From: Puniceicoccales bacterium
GTDB lineage: Bacteria > Verrucomicrobiota > Verrucomicrobiia > Opitutales > JAIRKQ01
NCBI GenBank assembly: GCA_031267915.1
Contig: JAIRYE010000021.1
Location: 1 to 41,397 of the forward strand
Direction of reading: 5' to 3'
DNA length: 41,397 nucleotides
Shown: piece after piece, positions 15,779 through 25,469 of the stretch
Numbering within the stretch: position 1 is the stretch's first letter
How the letters are laid out: each line of letters begins with the position of its first letter
Position numbers and translations under genes: made by a program
Notes under the pieces: generated by a model
What the model was told of the DNA's origin: nothing
What the model saw: the letters and a program-made list of their open reading frames with translations, nothing else
Databases searched by the model: none

Positions 15779-16819
15779 TTAGTTGAGTTCCAACTCTCCC
15801 GAAGATAGTTTGGTTTCCAGCGAAACCAGCATTCCCAGCACTTCTTTCCTGGCTTTTAGTTTTGTCTTCGGATTTTTCGGAGAATCTTTATATTTTTTGT
15901 ATATTTTATTCAAGCTACCTCGGACATACTTGGTGTATTTTGGGTGACTTCCTCTGTGCGTGCTTCTGCCAGTTGACACTCTATGCTTCATCGGAGTTCG
16001 CATACTTAATACTGAGGGCGGTAAATATGGCGACTGCGGCAGACTCGATAAATTCTCAATAAAATCTGGTTTCTCAAAATTTGCGAAAGACAGCAGTCTG
16101 GAAGCAAACGTACGTTTTTCACGGAAAAATTCCCTTGGAATTAGGTGGTGAACTTGAAAAACTTTCTCTATGTACTTAAATTCGTGATTTTTCGAGTAGA
16201 ATGCATATCCAATGCTTCGCCCCACGCTATTTAGTAGCATCAGGCCGTCCATCAGTCCTTGCTTCGTTGAGCTAAGGAAGTTTGTTGCCAGCTCCTTTTT
16301 TTCCAAATCTTCAATGGCATTGTCGTCGTCAAAAATTGCTGCCAAGCCATTACTCATGTAAGTGGCGTATTCTTTCGAGTGATTTCCAGTGTGCAGCGAC
16401 GAATGCCGAGCTCGCTCTCCAAGCATTCGATTGGAATTTGGCGTTGAAAATTGTGATATTTCTTCGGGACACTCTGGCGTAGTTGGCAGCAATACCGTAT
16501 TCAATGGATCGTTCCTGCTAATTCCCAGCGACTCCAACTTCGATCCAAATTTTTCTTTCTTCCACATTGCTCGTGTAACAATGTGATGAGTCTGGAAATG
16601 AGCTCTTATCGTCTTCTGCTTCCTCGGTGTAATTTCATCCCGATTGTTCAAATGTTTGTGTTTGGGAGTGAGGCATAATCTTGCATGAAAGCACCCACCG
16701 CCACTTAAATTTGAATTCATCACGCTCCGATTTGTTTTCCGGGGTGAGTTTTCAAATTTGTTACAACAAAATTCATTCTCCTCGGAGGAGCGCAGTATGC
16801 TAGTTATATTTTTCGACAT
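15779..16819 (-). CDS. Protein with two AHH-type HNH/EndoVII nuclease domains
   Basis: The protein (346 residues from the ATG at 16819; an upstream in-frame ATG at 16864 adds 15) carries two copies of the pattern of the AHH nuclease family. Numbering from the upstream ATG, copy one has THHIVTRAMW (HH at 93-94), LGISRNDPLNTVLLP at 113-127 and HTGNHSKEYATYM at 158-170. Copy two has VHHLIPREFF (HH at 239-240) and HRGSHPKYTKYV at 303-314. AHH domains occur in bacterial polymorphic toxins and in effectors. The linker is charged, and no signal peptide or secretion domain is visible. No immunity-like gene is adjacent: the flanks are a convergent ABC permease gene and a non-coding stretch before tRNA-Thr. 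The gene is AT-rich compared with its neighbours. Whether both domains are catalytic is not known. Confidence 0.72.
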   Translation of the reverse strand: MSKNITSILRSSEENEFCCNKFENSPRKTNRSVMNSNLSGGGCFHARLCLTPKHKHLNNRDEITPRKQKTIRAHFQTHHIVTRAMWKKEKFGSKLESLGISRNDPLNTVLLPTTPECPEEISQFSTPNSNRMLGERARHSSLHTGNHSKEYATYMSNGLAAIFDDDNAIEDLEKKELATNFLSSTKQGLMDGLMLLNSVGRSIGYAFYSKNHEFKYIEKVFQVHHLIPREFFREKRTFASRLLSFANFEKPDFIENLSSLPQSPYLPPSVLSMRTPMKHRVSTGRSTHRGSHPKYTKYVRGSLNKIYKKYKDSPKNPKTKLKARKEVLGMLVSLETKLSSGELELN

Positions 16820-17082
16820 TTTCGTGATTTTTCGTCGAATAGCACAAAAATTACAAAAATGCAAGCAGCTCTGTAAAGATTTTAAAAAAATATCAGAAAA
16901 GATTTAACTTCGGTAAAAAATATGCTCTCAAATCTCTGCCAATAGGCTCTTCCGAGAGAATTTGTTAAAATTTTTCGGATTGAAAAAATAAGTATTGACC
17001 TTTGCTTTGCACCCTGCAAATTGCGGGGAGTTGGTCTTTAGGGAATGTATGCGCCGAGAGCGTAGCATTGCCAATGGCAAGC

Positions 17083-17158
<76 letters not shown>

Positions 17159-17206
17159 GAGTTTGAAATTTTAGTTTGATTTAATTTTTACAAAAAAGGA
17201 AATAAA

Positions 17207-18397
17207 ATGGCGAAAGAAACCTTCGAGCGAAATAAACCGCACGTAAATGTTGGCACCATAGGTCACGTCGACCATGGAAAATCAACACTGACAACTGCTA
17301 TTCTAAAAGTACAATCCGACAAGGGATTAGCACAGTTCAAGTCCTATGCGGATGTTACCAAGGGCGGAACGGTGCGCGACTCCAGTAAAACAGTCACCAT
17401 TGCCGTGTCGCACGTTGAATATCAAACGGAAGCACGTCACTATGCGCACGTTGACTGTCCGGGACACGCTGACTTTGTCAAAAACATGATCACCGGTGCC
17501 GCACAGATGGATGGCGCAATCCTGGTGGTCAGTGCCTATGATGGACCAATGCCTCAGACAAAAGAACACGTGCTGCTTGCGCGGCAGGTGGGAGTTCCCA
17601 GCTTGGTTGTGTTTCTAAACAAGGTGGATTTGCTGGATGATCCGGATTTGCTGGATCTGGTGGAAGAAGATATCCGCGATGTTCTCAACAAGTACGAATA
17701 TCCGGGCAAATCAGTTACGATTATTCGCGGATCAGCGCTGGCCGCATTGGAAGGCAAACCGGAAGGCGTCAAGGCCATAAACGAGCTGCTTGCCGCCATT
17801 GATAAGGACATTGCCGAGCCATCTCGGGACATCGACAAACCGTTTTTGATGGCCGTCGAAGATGTTTTTTCAATTACCGGACGCGGCACAGTTGCCACTG
17901 GACGCATTGAGCGCGGAACTGTAAAAGTCGGTGAGGAAATTGAAATAGTTGGATTGCGCGACACTGTAAAGACCACGTGCACCGGAGTTGAGATGTTCCG
18001 CAAATTGCTTGACAAAGGGCAGGCCGGAGATAATGTCGGACTTCTGCTTCGCGGCGTAGACAAAGACGGCATTGAGCGCGGACAGGTGCTGGCAAAAATT
18101 GGATCAATTCACCCACACACAAAGGCAAAAGCTGAAATATACGTCCTGACGAAGAATGAAGGAGGGCGCCACACGCCATTTTTCAATGGCTATCGTCCGC
18201 AATTTTATTTCGGAACGGCCGATGTCACCGGCGTGGTAAATTTACCAAAGGAAGTGGAGATGGTAATGCCAGGGGACAACTTGAACATAGACTTAACTTT
18301 GCAAAAGCAAATTGCCATGGAAAAAGGTCAGCGTTTTGCCATTCGCGAGGGTGGTCACACAGTTGGGGCCGGACGTATCACTGAAATTTTGGCATAG
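17207..18397 (+). CDS. tuf: Elongation factor Tu
   Basis: EF-Tu delivers aminoacyl-tRNA to the ribosome as a GTPase. The 396-residue protein has G1 GHVDHGKS (19-26), G3 DCPGH (83-87) with the catalytic His87, an NKVD G4 motif and the domain 2 and 3 sequences expected of the family ([26 protein letters not shown]). In switch I the usual EEK.RGITI is replaced by KGGTVRD..KTVTIAV (52-67). I recall this form from planctomycete and related EF-Tus, so it is a lineage marker rather than damage; the Thr that coordinates the Mg-GTP is kept. AAAGGA precedes the ATG. It is flanked by tRNA-Thr and tRNA-Trp and heads the secE-to-rpoC cluster. Confidence 0.97.
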   Translation: MAKETFERNKPHVNVGTIGHVDHGKSTLTTAILKVQSDKGLAQFKSYADVTKGGTVRDSSKTVTIAVSHVEYQTEARHYAHVDCPGHADFVKNMITGAAQMDGAILVVSAYDGPMPQTKEHVLLARQVGVPSLVVFLNKVDLLDDPDLLDLVEEDIRDVLNKYEYPGKSVTIIRGSALAALEGKPEGVKAINELLAAIDKDIAEPSRDIDKPFLMAVEDVFSITGRGTVATGRIERGTVKVGEEIEIVGLRDTVKTTCTGVEMFRKLLDKGQAGDNVGLLLRGVDKDGIERGQVLAKIGSIHPHTKAKAEIYVLTKNEGGRHTPFFNGYRPQFYFGTADVTGVVNLPKEVEMVMPGDNLNIDLTLQKQIAMEKGQRFAIREGGHTVGAGRITEILA

Positions 18398-18476
18398 TTT
18401 TTAAGCGGTGGCACGCCTTTCGGGTTGTGCTGTGCATTTGAAAAAAAAGTGCGGAGAGGAAGATTGCATAATTTAC

Positions 18477-18552
<76 letters not shown>

Positions 18553-18575
18553 CTGGAGACCAGAGAGGTTATTAG

Positions 18576-18773
18576 ATGACAAAGAAAGTTAAAAAATTTT
18601 TCTCCGAGATGGTGGATGAGTTGAAGAAATCAGCATGGCCGAACAGAAAAGAACTTGGCAAAGCTACGCTCATTGTCATAGTGGGAATGTTTTTCATTAG
18701 TTTCTACGTCAGCGTCGTGGACTTTTCCCTTCTCAACATCGTGGATTTTGTCAGCAGATGTATCAGGATTTAG
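18576..18773 (+). CDS. secE: Preprotein translocase subunit SecE
   Basis: The 65-residue SecE is the small stabilising subunit of the SecYEG channel. It has the conserved amphipathic helix with FFSEMVDELKKSAWPNRKEL and one membrane segment (about residues 31-50). The minimal single-helix form is normal outside gammaproteobacteria. A ribosome-binding site AGAGAGG precedes the ATG. Its last codons overlap the longest version of the nusG frame. Confidence 0.93.
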   Translation: MTKKVKKFFSEMVDELKKSAWPNRKELGKATLIVIVGMFFISFYVSVVDFSLLNIVDFVSRCIRI

Positions 18774-19393
18774 AAAACAAAATGGATGATGACACGACAG
18801 AGTTGGATACTGTGGTTGATGAAAAAATGCTGCTGCCCAAGTGGTTTGCTCTGCAGACATTATCAAACCAGGAAAGCAAAGTGAAGGCTGCAATTCAGGT
18901 GGCAATCAAGGAATATGCTCTGGAGGACGTCATTCTGGAAATCCTACTTCCGACGGAAAAGGTTGTTGAAATAAAAAACGGCAAAAAATACACGCGCACG
19001 AGAAAGTTTTATCCCGGCTATGTCTTCATTAGAATGCGTATGTACGACCCGGAGGGGAAAATTTTGCACGGACCACTTTCCATCGTGAAAAACATTAATG
19101 GAGTCGTGCGGTTCGTTGGCGACAGGGAGCCCGTGGAGTTGAAGCAGAGCGAGATTGATGACATTCTAACAAAAGTCGAAGCGATTGGCGGTAAACCTGT
19201 TCCAAAAATCACACATGAAGTCGGAGAAACTGTTAAAATTAGCGATGGTCCATTTTTAAACTTGACAGGCACCATAGAAGATATTGATACGGAACGAGGT
19301 TGTTTGCGTGTAAATGTTTCCATGTTTGGGCGTTTGACGCCGGTTGATTTGGAATTTTGGCAGGTCGAGCGATTTACTGGGGAAGAAAATTAA
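18758..19393 (+). CDS. nusG: Transcription termination/antitermination factor NusG
   Basis: NusG binds RNA polymerase and couples it to ribosomes or Rho. The NGN domain (about residues 28-130) has KWFALQTLSNQESKVKAAI and the typical RKFYPGYVFIRM and GVVRFVG motifs. The C-terminal KOW domain (about 150-205) has EVGETVKISDGPFLNLTGTIEDID. The ATG at 18758 overlaps the end of secE by 16 bases; a second ATG at 18782 just after the secE stop is also possible and would give 203 residues. The first 25 residues are acidic and not conserved. Confidence 0.95.
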   Translation: MYQDLENKMDDDTTELDTVVDEKMLLPKWFALQTLSNQESKVKAAIQVAIKEYALEDVILEILLPTEKVVEIKNGKKYTRTRKFYPGYVFIRMRMYDPEGKILHGPLSIVKNINGVVRFVGDREPVELKQSEIDDILTKVEAIGGKPVPKITHEVGETVKISDGPFLNLTGTIEDIDTERGCLRVNVSMFGRLTPVDLEFWQVERFTGEEN

Positions 19394-19411
19394 AATTTTT
19401 AGGAAAAGAAG

Positions 19412-19837
19412 ATGGCAAAAAAAGTTGTCAAGGAGATAAAATTACAGCTTCCGGCTGGGGCTGCAAATCCTGCGCCTCCCGTTGGTCCGGCATTGGGTGC
19501 TGCGGGAATAAACATCATGGGCTTTTGCAAGGAATTTAATGCAAAAACCAAGGATCAAAACGGAATGATTCTGCCGGTTGTGATATCCGTCTACGCCGAC
19601 AAGTCATTTAGTTTTATTCTCAAGTCTCCTCCCGCCTCGGTTTTGCTGAAAAAAGCTGCCGGCGTTGAGAAGGCATCCGGAACGCCGAATCGTGATAAAG
19701 TCGGAAAGGTCACGGCGGCACAGGTTGCGGAAATTGCAAGCATCAAAATGGAAGATTTGAACGCCGGTTGCATTGAACAGGCGATAAAAATAATAGAGGG
19801 AACAGCGAGAAGCATAGGAGTAGACGTTATCAAGTAG
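19412..19837 (+). CDS. rplK: 50S ribosomal protein uL11
   Basis: The 141-residue uL11 forms the base of the GTPase stalk region with 23S rRNA. The conserved [23 protein letters not shown] start, the FCKEFNA segment and the [16 protein letters not shown] stretch are present, as is the final [10 protein letters not shown]. It starts 18 bases after nusG with an AGGAAAAG site and is followed by rplA after 7 bases. Confidence 0.97.
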   Translation: MAKKVVKEIKLQLPAGAANPAPPVGPALGAAGINIMGFCKEFNAKTKDQNGMILPVVISVYADKSFSFILKSPPASVLLKKAAGVEKASGTPNRDKVGKVTAAQVAEIASIKMEDLNAGCIEQAIKIIEGTARSIGVDVIK

Positions 19838-19844
19838 GAAATTT

Positions 19845-20537
19845 ATGAAAAAAGCGGGCAAACGACACAGCAAAGCGCAGGAAGTTGCAGATTTGACGGG
19901 GGAGTATTCTCTCCCCGAAGCCGTTGAATTGCTGGGCAAAATGCCAAAGACAAAGTTTGACGAAACGGTTGTTTTGGCCGTGCACCTTGGCGTGGATCCA
20001 AAGCAGAGCGATCAGATGGTTCGCGGCACTGTTGTTTTGCCTCATGGCAGCGGTCGCAGGGTAAAAGTTTTAGCATTCACCGATGACCCACAAAGTGCAC
20101 TTGGGGCCGGTGCGGACGAAGCCGGTCTGCATGATATTTTGCAAAAAATCAACGACGGCTGGCTGGATTTTGACGTTGCCGTCGCAACAACATCGGCCAT
20201 GAAGGAGGTTCGTTCCGTCGCCAGAATTCTCGGGCCACGAGGCCTAATGCCAAACCCGAAAACAGGAACTGTTTCCGATGACCTGTCTTCCGCTATCCAG
20301 GCGGTGAAGGCCGGGCGAGTGGAATTTAAAATGGACAAAGCCGCAAACTTAGCAATTGTCCTGGGCAAAAGGTCCTTCGATTCACAGAAATTGATCGAAA
20401 ACGGGGAAGCAAGCATTGATGTGTTGTCCAAGGCGCGCCCGGAAGACTTTCGCGGAAAATTTGTTACTTCAATGACGATTGCTGGGACGATGACGCCAGG
20501 GGTGAAACTGTCGTCAAAAATTTTTGGAAAGTTTTAA
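19845..20537 (+). CDS. rplA: 50S ribosomal protein uL1
   Basis: The 230-residue uL1 forms the L1 stalk and, in many bacteria, represses its own rplK-rplA message. Family motifs include the N-terminal helix followed by KFDETVVLAVHLGVDPKQSDQMVRG, RKVKVLAF-like (RRVKVLAFTDD) and LGPRGLMPNPKTGTV, with the C-terminal SMTIAGTMTPGVKL. Length is normal. The gene is 7 bases from rplK and 10 from rplJ. Confidence 0.97.
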   Translation: MKKAGKRHSKAQEVADLTGEYSLPEAVELLGKMPKTKFDETVVLAVHLGVDPKQSDQMVRGTVVLPHGSGRRVKVLAFTDDPQSALGAGADEAGLHDILQKINDGWLDFDVAVATTSAMKEVRSVARILGPRGLMPNPKTGTVSDDLSSAIQAVKAGRVEFKMDKAANLAIVLGKRSFDSQKLIENGEASIDVLSKARPEDFRGKFVTSMTIAGTMTPGVKLSSKIFGKF

Positions 20538-20547
20538 CGGAAAAAAG

Positions 20548-21066
20548 ATGAGAACCGAGAAGCAGCTGCTAGTTAAGGAAATAGAGAGGCATTTGGACAA
20601 GTCGGCCTACGTTTTCTTCACAGATTTTAGCAGAATAACAGTCTCCGATGTTTCCAGTCTGCGCAAGACGCTGAGGGCGGAGAACGGAGAATTTCACGTC
20701 GTCAAAAAAACTTTGCTGAAAAAAGCGGCAGATGAAAAATCTCTCCCAATGCCTGAAAATGGCTTCGAAGGGCAGATTGCGATGATTGTTGGCGGGAAAA
20801 ACCCAAGTGGAGTGGCGAAATTACTGAAAGAGTTTCGCAAAAACAGCAAGAATGAAAAATTAGCGATGCGCGGCGGAATGCTCGATGGCAAACTGCTGAG
20901 CCTGGCCGATATAGAGGCGCTGTCATCTCTGCCAGGTATGGAAGTCCTGCGCGCGCAATTATTATCGCTGTTGATCACGCCCGCATTCAGGCTCGTGCGC
21001 GTGGTAAATGCAGTTCCGCAGAGCATGCTAAACGTATTGCAGGCTAGGGAAAAACAAAATGAATAA
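20548..21066 (+). CDS. rplJ: 50S ribosomal protein uL10
   Basis: The 172-residue uL10 anchors the L7/L12 dimers. It has the typical N-terminal part (AYVFFTDFSRITVSDVSSLRKTLR), the VVKKTLLKKA segment and a C-terminal helix (VLRAQLLSLLITPAFRLVRVVNAVPQ) that binds bL12. I chose the ATG at 20548, which follows the rplA stop by 10 bases. The short gap leaves no room for a separate L10 leader. Confidence 0.95.
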   Translation: MRTEKQLLVKEIERHLDKSAYVFFTDFSRITVSDVSSLRKTLRAENGEFHVVKKTLLKKAADEKSLPMPENGFEGQIAMIVGGKNPSGVAKLLKEFRKNSKNEKLAMRGGMLDGKLLSLADIEALSSLPGMEVLRAQLLSLLITPAFRLVRVVNAVPQSMLNVLQAREKQNE

Positions 21067-21152
21067 TTTTTTGGAAAATGAGATTCTACTAGGAAAATTT
21101 TTCTTAAATGGCGTCCAGTGATGCCGCTAGTAGAGCCTCGAAAGGAAATAAA

Positions 21153-21539
21153 ATGGCAAACATAACACAGGAACAAGTGGTGGATTGGCTGAGCGAGCGA
21201 TCCGTGCTGGAGATTGCTTCTCTGGTAAAGGAATTGGAAACGAAGTGGGGAGTGAGCGCGGCAGCTCCGATTGCGGCATTCGCAGCGGCTCCGGCGGCTT
21301 CTAGCGACGCGCCGCAGGCGGAAGAAAAGACTGAATTTGACGTCATTCTGAAGGCAGCAGGAGAGAAAAAAATAGATGTCATAAAAGCAGTGCGTGAAAT
21401 TTCAGGTCTCGGACTGAAGGAGGCAAAAGATCTCGTCGAAGGAGCTCCGAAAACTGTCAAAGAAGCCGTATCAAAGGCGAACGCTGAGGAAATAAAGAAA
21501 AAACTGGAAGAGGCCGGCGCGGTAGCCGAATTGAAATAG
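21153..21539 (+). CDS. rplL: 50S ribosomal protein bL12
   Basis: The 128-residue bL12 is the stalk protein that recruits translation factors. The N-terminal dimer domain (about 1-35), the Ala/Pro-rich hinge (about 38-55) and the C-terminal domain with [22 protein letters not shown] and [16 protein letters not shown] are all present. The ATG at 21153 has GAAAGGA upstream; an in-frame ATG at 21108 adds 15 unconserved residues. Confidence 0.96.
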   Translation: MANITQEQVVDWLSERSVLEIASLVKELETKWGVSAAAPIAAFAAAPAASSDAPQAEEKTEFDVILKAAGEKKIDVIKAVREISGLGLKEAKDLVEGAPKTVKEAVSKANAEEIKKKLEEAGAVAELK

Positions 21540-21588
21540 GCCCATCCCATTTTTTATTTGCAGGCATGATTAAAATTTATATGACCCG

Positions 21589-21635
21589 TGGCCATGTGCT
21601 ATTCCTCCCGTGCATTGGGAATAGTGAGTTGGCCA
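21589..21635 (+). promoter_or_regulatory. Two-tier stem-loop in the rplL-rpoB spacer
   Basis: The palindrome TGGCCA occurs at 21589-21594 and again at 21630-21635 and can pair with itself across the element. Inside, CTATTCC (21599-21605) pairs with GGAATAG (21618-21624). The loop contains CCTCCC, which could pair with a Shine-Dalgarno. In E. coli the same spacer carries an attenuator and an RNase III site; a similar role here is inference. Confidence 0.5.
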
Positions 21636-21671
21636 TGTTTAAAATTTTCAAATAAGAGAGTCGTTGCATCT

Positions 21672-24600
21672 ATGACGGAAAAGAGTCGCGTTAGTTTCGG
21701 AAATTTAAAGGAAATAATAACACCGCCCTATCTCATAGAGGCACAGGTGAGCTCATTCAGGGAGTTTTTACAGGCTGACGTTCCCGCGAAAGACAGGAAA
21801 GACGTTGGGTTGGAGTCGGTTTTCAGACGAGCATTCCCCATTGAAAGCTATGACGGAACTGTTTCGCTGAACTACGTTTCCTACAGAATAGCTCCGGCCA
21901 AGTATGCGGAGGATTTTTGCATTAGGGAAGGATTGACCTACGCCGCTCCGCTGTACGTGCGATTAAAATTGTCAAACGGAGATGAATCGAGGGAGGAGGA
22001 AATATACCTCGGCGAAATGCCGATCATGGGAGAGCGTGGATCTTTTGTGATCAGCGGGGCGGAGCGCGTCGTGGTTAGCCAATTGCACAGATCTCCCGGC
22101 ATATGCTTTGAAGTCACACCGCACGTGACCGGAAAATTGCTCCATGCGTTTAGAATAATGCCAGATCGCGGCACGTGGATAGAGGTGCAGAATGATCAGA
22201 ATGACCTGCTGTATGTGTACTTGGACAGGCGCCGCCGCCGCCGCCGTTTCCTTCTAACAACGCTGCTGCGTGCATTTGGATACAGCTCCAACCGGGAAAT
22301 ACTATCAATTTTTTACCAAATAAAAGAGATTGAAGTTGATAAATTACTGGGAGAGGAATCGCTCATCGATGTCATTTTGACGGACGACGTAATCGACATT
22401 TCACACGGCATCGTTCTGGCACGCGCCTACGAACCGCTGGGCAAGGGCATGCTGAAAAGTTTTGCCAATGCCGGAATCAATTCCGTATCCGTCGTGGACG
22501 TTTCTGAGGACGGCGGACTAATGATTCGCAGCTTGAAAAAGGATGTAACTCGCAACGAGGAGGAGGCACTCTACGAAATTTACAGGCATTTCAGACCCGG
22601 AGAGCCGCTGAATTTGCAAAATGCGAAGGCGTTTTTCGTGCGCAATTTTAGGGATAACAAGCGCTACGATCTCACCAAAATAGGGCGCTATAAAATAAAC
22701 AGAAAGCTCGGACTGAATAAGGATTTGAGCGATACGCTGGTCGGTGCCGATGACATCGTCGCCGCAACGAAATATCTGTGCCTTCTGCGTTCGGGAGGCG
22801 GTTTTATCGACGACATAGATAGCCTGGGAAGCAGAAGAATTCGCGGAGTCGGAGAGCTTCTGGTCAACCAGTGCCGCGTCGGCCTAGCCCGCATGGAGAG
22901 AGTTGTGCGAGAAAAAATGTCACTTCTGGACCAGAGCGTGGATATGATTTCCACGCAAAAGTTGATAAATGGAAAGCTTTTGATGTCCGTCGTTAGAGAT
23001 TTTTTTGCTCGCAGCCAATTATCCCAGTTCATGGATCAGATTAATCCACTTTCCGAATTGACGCACAAGAGAAGGCTGTCTGCACTCGGGCCAAGTGGGT
23101 TGAATCGGGATCGTGCGGGAATGGAAGTTCGCGACGTGCACACATCGCACTACGGGAGAATTTGCCCCATTGAGACTCCGGAAGGGCCAAACATTGGACT
23201 CATAAATTCTCTGAGCACCTACGCACGCATAAATGATTTCGGGTTCATCGAAACCCCCTACCGCATCGTAAAAAAAGGGCATGTCGCCGATGAGGTCGTC
23301 TACCTTTCCGCAGATGAGGAGGAGGGCAAACTAATCGCCCAGGCAAATTCTGACATCGATGAGAAGGGAAATTTAACCGGGAAAATTACCGTAAGAAAAT
23401 CCAGTGAAATTTTGGAAGTTGATCCCCGGGAGGTAGATTTCATGGACGTCTCCCCCAAGCAGGTAATTTCAATCGCCGCCGGGCTGATCCCATTTCTAGA
23501 GCACGACGACACCAGCCGAGCTCTCATGGGAGCTAATATGCAGCGCCAGGGAGTTCCTCTAATACTAACCGAAGCCCCCCTGGTGGGCACAGGAATTGAG
23601 GGAAAACTGGCACAGGATTCCGGCCACGTCGTTCTGGCAAAGGAAGCCGGAATTGTGGCTTCCGTCGATGGCAACAGAATCGTCGTCTCCAAAAATGGCA
23701 AATTGCCGGAGCAGTTTACCGAACTCACAAGGAGCAGTGATGGCATTCAGATCTACCGCCTGCGAAAGTACTGGAAATCAAATGCCTCCACGTGTTTCAA
23801 TCAAAAGCCGATAGTTCAGAAGCACCAAAAGATTTGCGTCGGCGATATTTTAGCCGACGGGGCAGCTACGGACCATGGCGAACTGGCCCTTGGAAAAAAT
23901 GTACTTGTGGCGTTCATGCCGTGGAATGGCTATAATTTTGAGGACGCCGTAATTTTGAACGAACGCATGATACGCGATGACGTGTTTACGTCGATTCACA
24001 TAGAAGAATATGAAGTCAACGCCCGGGATACGAAACTGGGCCCAGAAGAAATTACGAGAGATATTCCAAACGTCGGCGACGAGGCATTGAAAAATTTGAG
24101 CAGAAGTGGCATTATTCGAGTGGGTGCTGAAGTGAAGCCGGGAGATATTTTGGTCGGAAAAATTACTCCAAAAACGGAAACTGACCTGGCTCCGGAGGAA
24201 AAACTCCTGCGCGCCATCTTCGGAGAAAAGGCTGCAGATGTCAAAGATTCATCTCTGCTGGCTCCCGCTGGTTGCTATGGAACGGTTATGGAGGTGAAAA
24301 TTTCCAGCAGAACCGATGACGAACGCAAGGATGTCACAGAGGTCGAACGGAAGCGCAGAGTTAAAAAAACAAATGAGGAGTTTCGCACCCAGGCAGACCT
24401 CATACGGGATGATCTTACCGAAGCTCTTTCCAGCATTTTACTCGGGGAAAAAATTCCGCTGAACATAGTCGACACGGAAAGCAATGATATCATTTTGTCT
24501 GCCAATAGAAAAATTACTAAAACTCTGCTGCGCCGATTAGCGGCCTGCGGAAAGAACATCGACATGCCAGCATCCCCTGTCAAAACAAAGATAATGGAGA

Positions 24601-25451
24601 TTATCAATGTGTACCAGGCAAAATTTAGCGACCTCGAAGAGGAACGACTGAGGAAAATTGAAGCAATAGAAGCCGGAGACATCGACGACAGCGGCATTAT
24701 CAAAAGCGTAAAAGTGTTCATAGCAAATAAGCGCAAAATACAGGTGGGGGACAAAATGGCGGGGCGCCACGGAAACAAAGGTGTTGTTTCCAAGATTGTG
24801 AAATCCGAAGATATGCCATTTCTGGCAGATGGAACACCGATTGACATCATTCTGAATCCGCTGGGCGTGCCAAGTCGCATGAATGTCGGGCAAGTGCTCG
24901 AAACTCACCTCGGGCGGGCGTGTCAAAAGCTTGGAATAAAAGTCGCAACGCCTGTATTTAACGGATTTTCTGAGGAAAAGATTGAAGAGCTGTACGTGGA
25001 AGCCGGGTTGCCGAAAGGCGGGAAAATAGACCTATTCGATGGCCATACGGGAAGAAAATTTGATCAAAAGATAATGGTTGGCTACATTTACATGATGAAG
25101 TTAAATCATTTGGTGGCCGATAAAGTCCACGCACGTGCCGTTGGGCCATACAGCCTAATAACTCAGCAGCCACTGGGCGGACGTGCGCAGTATGGCGGGC
25201 AGAGATTTGGGGAGATGGAAGTTTGGGCTCTGGAAGCCTACGGAGCTGCCTACACATTGCAGGAGCTGCTGACGGTTAAATCCGATGATCTGCAGGGCAG
25301 GACCAAAATTTATGAATCAATAGTCAAGGGGGACACATCGCTGGAAGCCGGAATTCCGCAGTCATTCAATGTTCTCATAAAAGAAATTCAGGGACTGTGT
25401 TTGGATATCAAGCTGGACGATGATCGTTTGCTGGATGTAGAAAATTTTTAA
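21672..25451 (+). CDS. rpoB: RNA polymerase beta subunit
   Basis: The 1259-residue beta subunit is full length. Visible are the N-terminal GERGSFVISGAERVVVSQLHRSPG motif (about residue 118), the DRRRRRRR stretch (about 185) typical of a PVC-type beta lobe, GLINSLSTYARIN, KMAGRHGNKGVVS (about 1027) and the C-terminal QPLGGRAQYGGQRFGEMEVW (about 1165). I chose the ATG at 21672 because MTEKSRVSFGNL begins the conserved part; upstream in-frame codons from 21588 fall in the structured spacer. It is 18 bases before rpoC. Confidence 0.97.
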   Translation: MTEKSRVSFGNLKEIITPPYLIEAQVSSFREFLQADVPAKDRKDVGLESVFRRAFPIESYDGTVSLNYVSYRIAPAKYAEDFCIREGLTYAAPLYVRLKLSNGDESREEEIYLGEMPIMGERGSFVISGAERVVVSQLHRSPGICFEVTPHVTGKLLHAFRIMPDRGTWIEVQNDQNDLLYVYLDRRRRRRRFLLTTLLRAFGYSSNREILSIFYQIKEIEVDKLLGEESLIDVILTDDVIDISHGIVLARAYEPLGKGMLKSFANAGINSVSVVDVSEDGGLMIRSLKKDVTRNEEEALYEIYRHFRPGEPLNLQNAKAFFVRNFRDNKRYDLTKIGRYKINRKLGLNKDLSDTLVGADDIVAATKYLCLLRSGGGFIDDIDSLGSRRIRGVGELLVNQCRVGLARMERVVREKMSLLDQSVDMISTQKLINGKLLMSVVRDFFARSQLSQFMDQINPLSELTHKRRLSALGPSGLNRDRAGMEVRDVHTSHYGRICPIETPEGPNIGLINSLSTYARINDFGFIETPYRIVKKGHVADEVVYLSADEEEGKLIAQANSDIDEKGNLTGKITVRKSSEILEVDPREVDFMDVSPKQVISIAAGLIPFLEHDDTSRALMGANMQRQGVPLILTEAPLVGTGIEGKLAQDSGHVVLAKEAGIVASVDGNRIVVSKNGKLPEQFTELTRSSDGIQIYRLRKYWKSNASTCFNQKPIVQKHQKICVGDILADGAATDHGELALGKNVLVAFMPWNGYNFEDAVILNERMIRDDVFTSIHIEEYEVNARDTKLGPEEITRDIPNVGDEALKNLSRSGIIRVGAEVKPGDILVGKITPKTETDLAPEEKLLRAIFGEKAADVKDSSLLAPAGCYGTVMEVKISSRTDDERKDVTEVERKRRVKKTNEEFRTQADLIRDDLTEALSSILLGEKIPLNIVDTESNDIILSANRKITKTLLRRLAACGKNIDMPASPVKTKIMEIINVYQAKFSDLEEERLRKIEAIEAGDIDDSGIIKSVKVFIANKRKIQVGDKMAGRHGNKGVVSKIVKSEDMPFLADGTPIDIILNPLGVPSRMNVGQVLETHLGRACQKLGIKVATPVFNGFSEEKIEELYVEAGLPKGGKIDLFDGHTGRKFDQKIMVGYIYMMKLNHLVADKVHARAVGPYSLITQQPLGGRAQYGGQRFGEMEVWALEAYGAAYTLQELLTVKSDDLQGRTKIYESIVKGDTSLEAGIPQSFNVLIKEIQGLCLDIKLDDDRLLDVENF

Positions 25452-25469
25452 TCGGAGATAAAAAAAACG

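Noticed and set aside
16995..17023. TTGACC as -35 of a tuf/tRNA-Thr promoter
   Set aside because: No acceptable -10 box lies at 16-18 bases (best is a poor CAAATT), so a promoter was not called.
17207..18397. EF-Tu considered as damaged because RGITI is missing
   Set aside because: The rest is fully conserved and the variant KGGTVRD..KTVTIAV is known from planctomycete-like EF-Tus.
18398..18476. Possible terminator or rpmG gene between tuf and tRNA-Trp
   Set aside because: The stem is interrupted by bulges with no T tract, and no rpmG-like frame exists there.
22225..22250. GCC/CGC-rich simple repeat in rpoB encoding seven arginines
   Set aside because: It lies in the conserved DRRRRRR region seen in PVC-type RpoB and keeps the frame, so it is not an expansion or error signal by itself.
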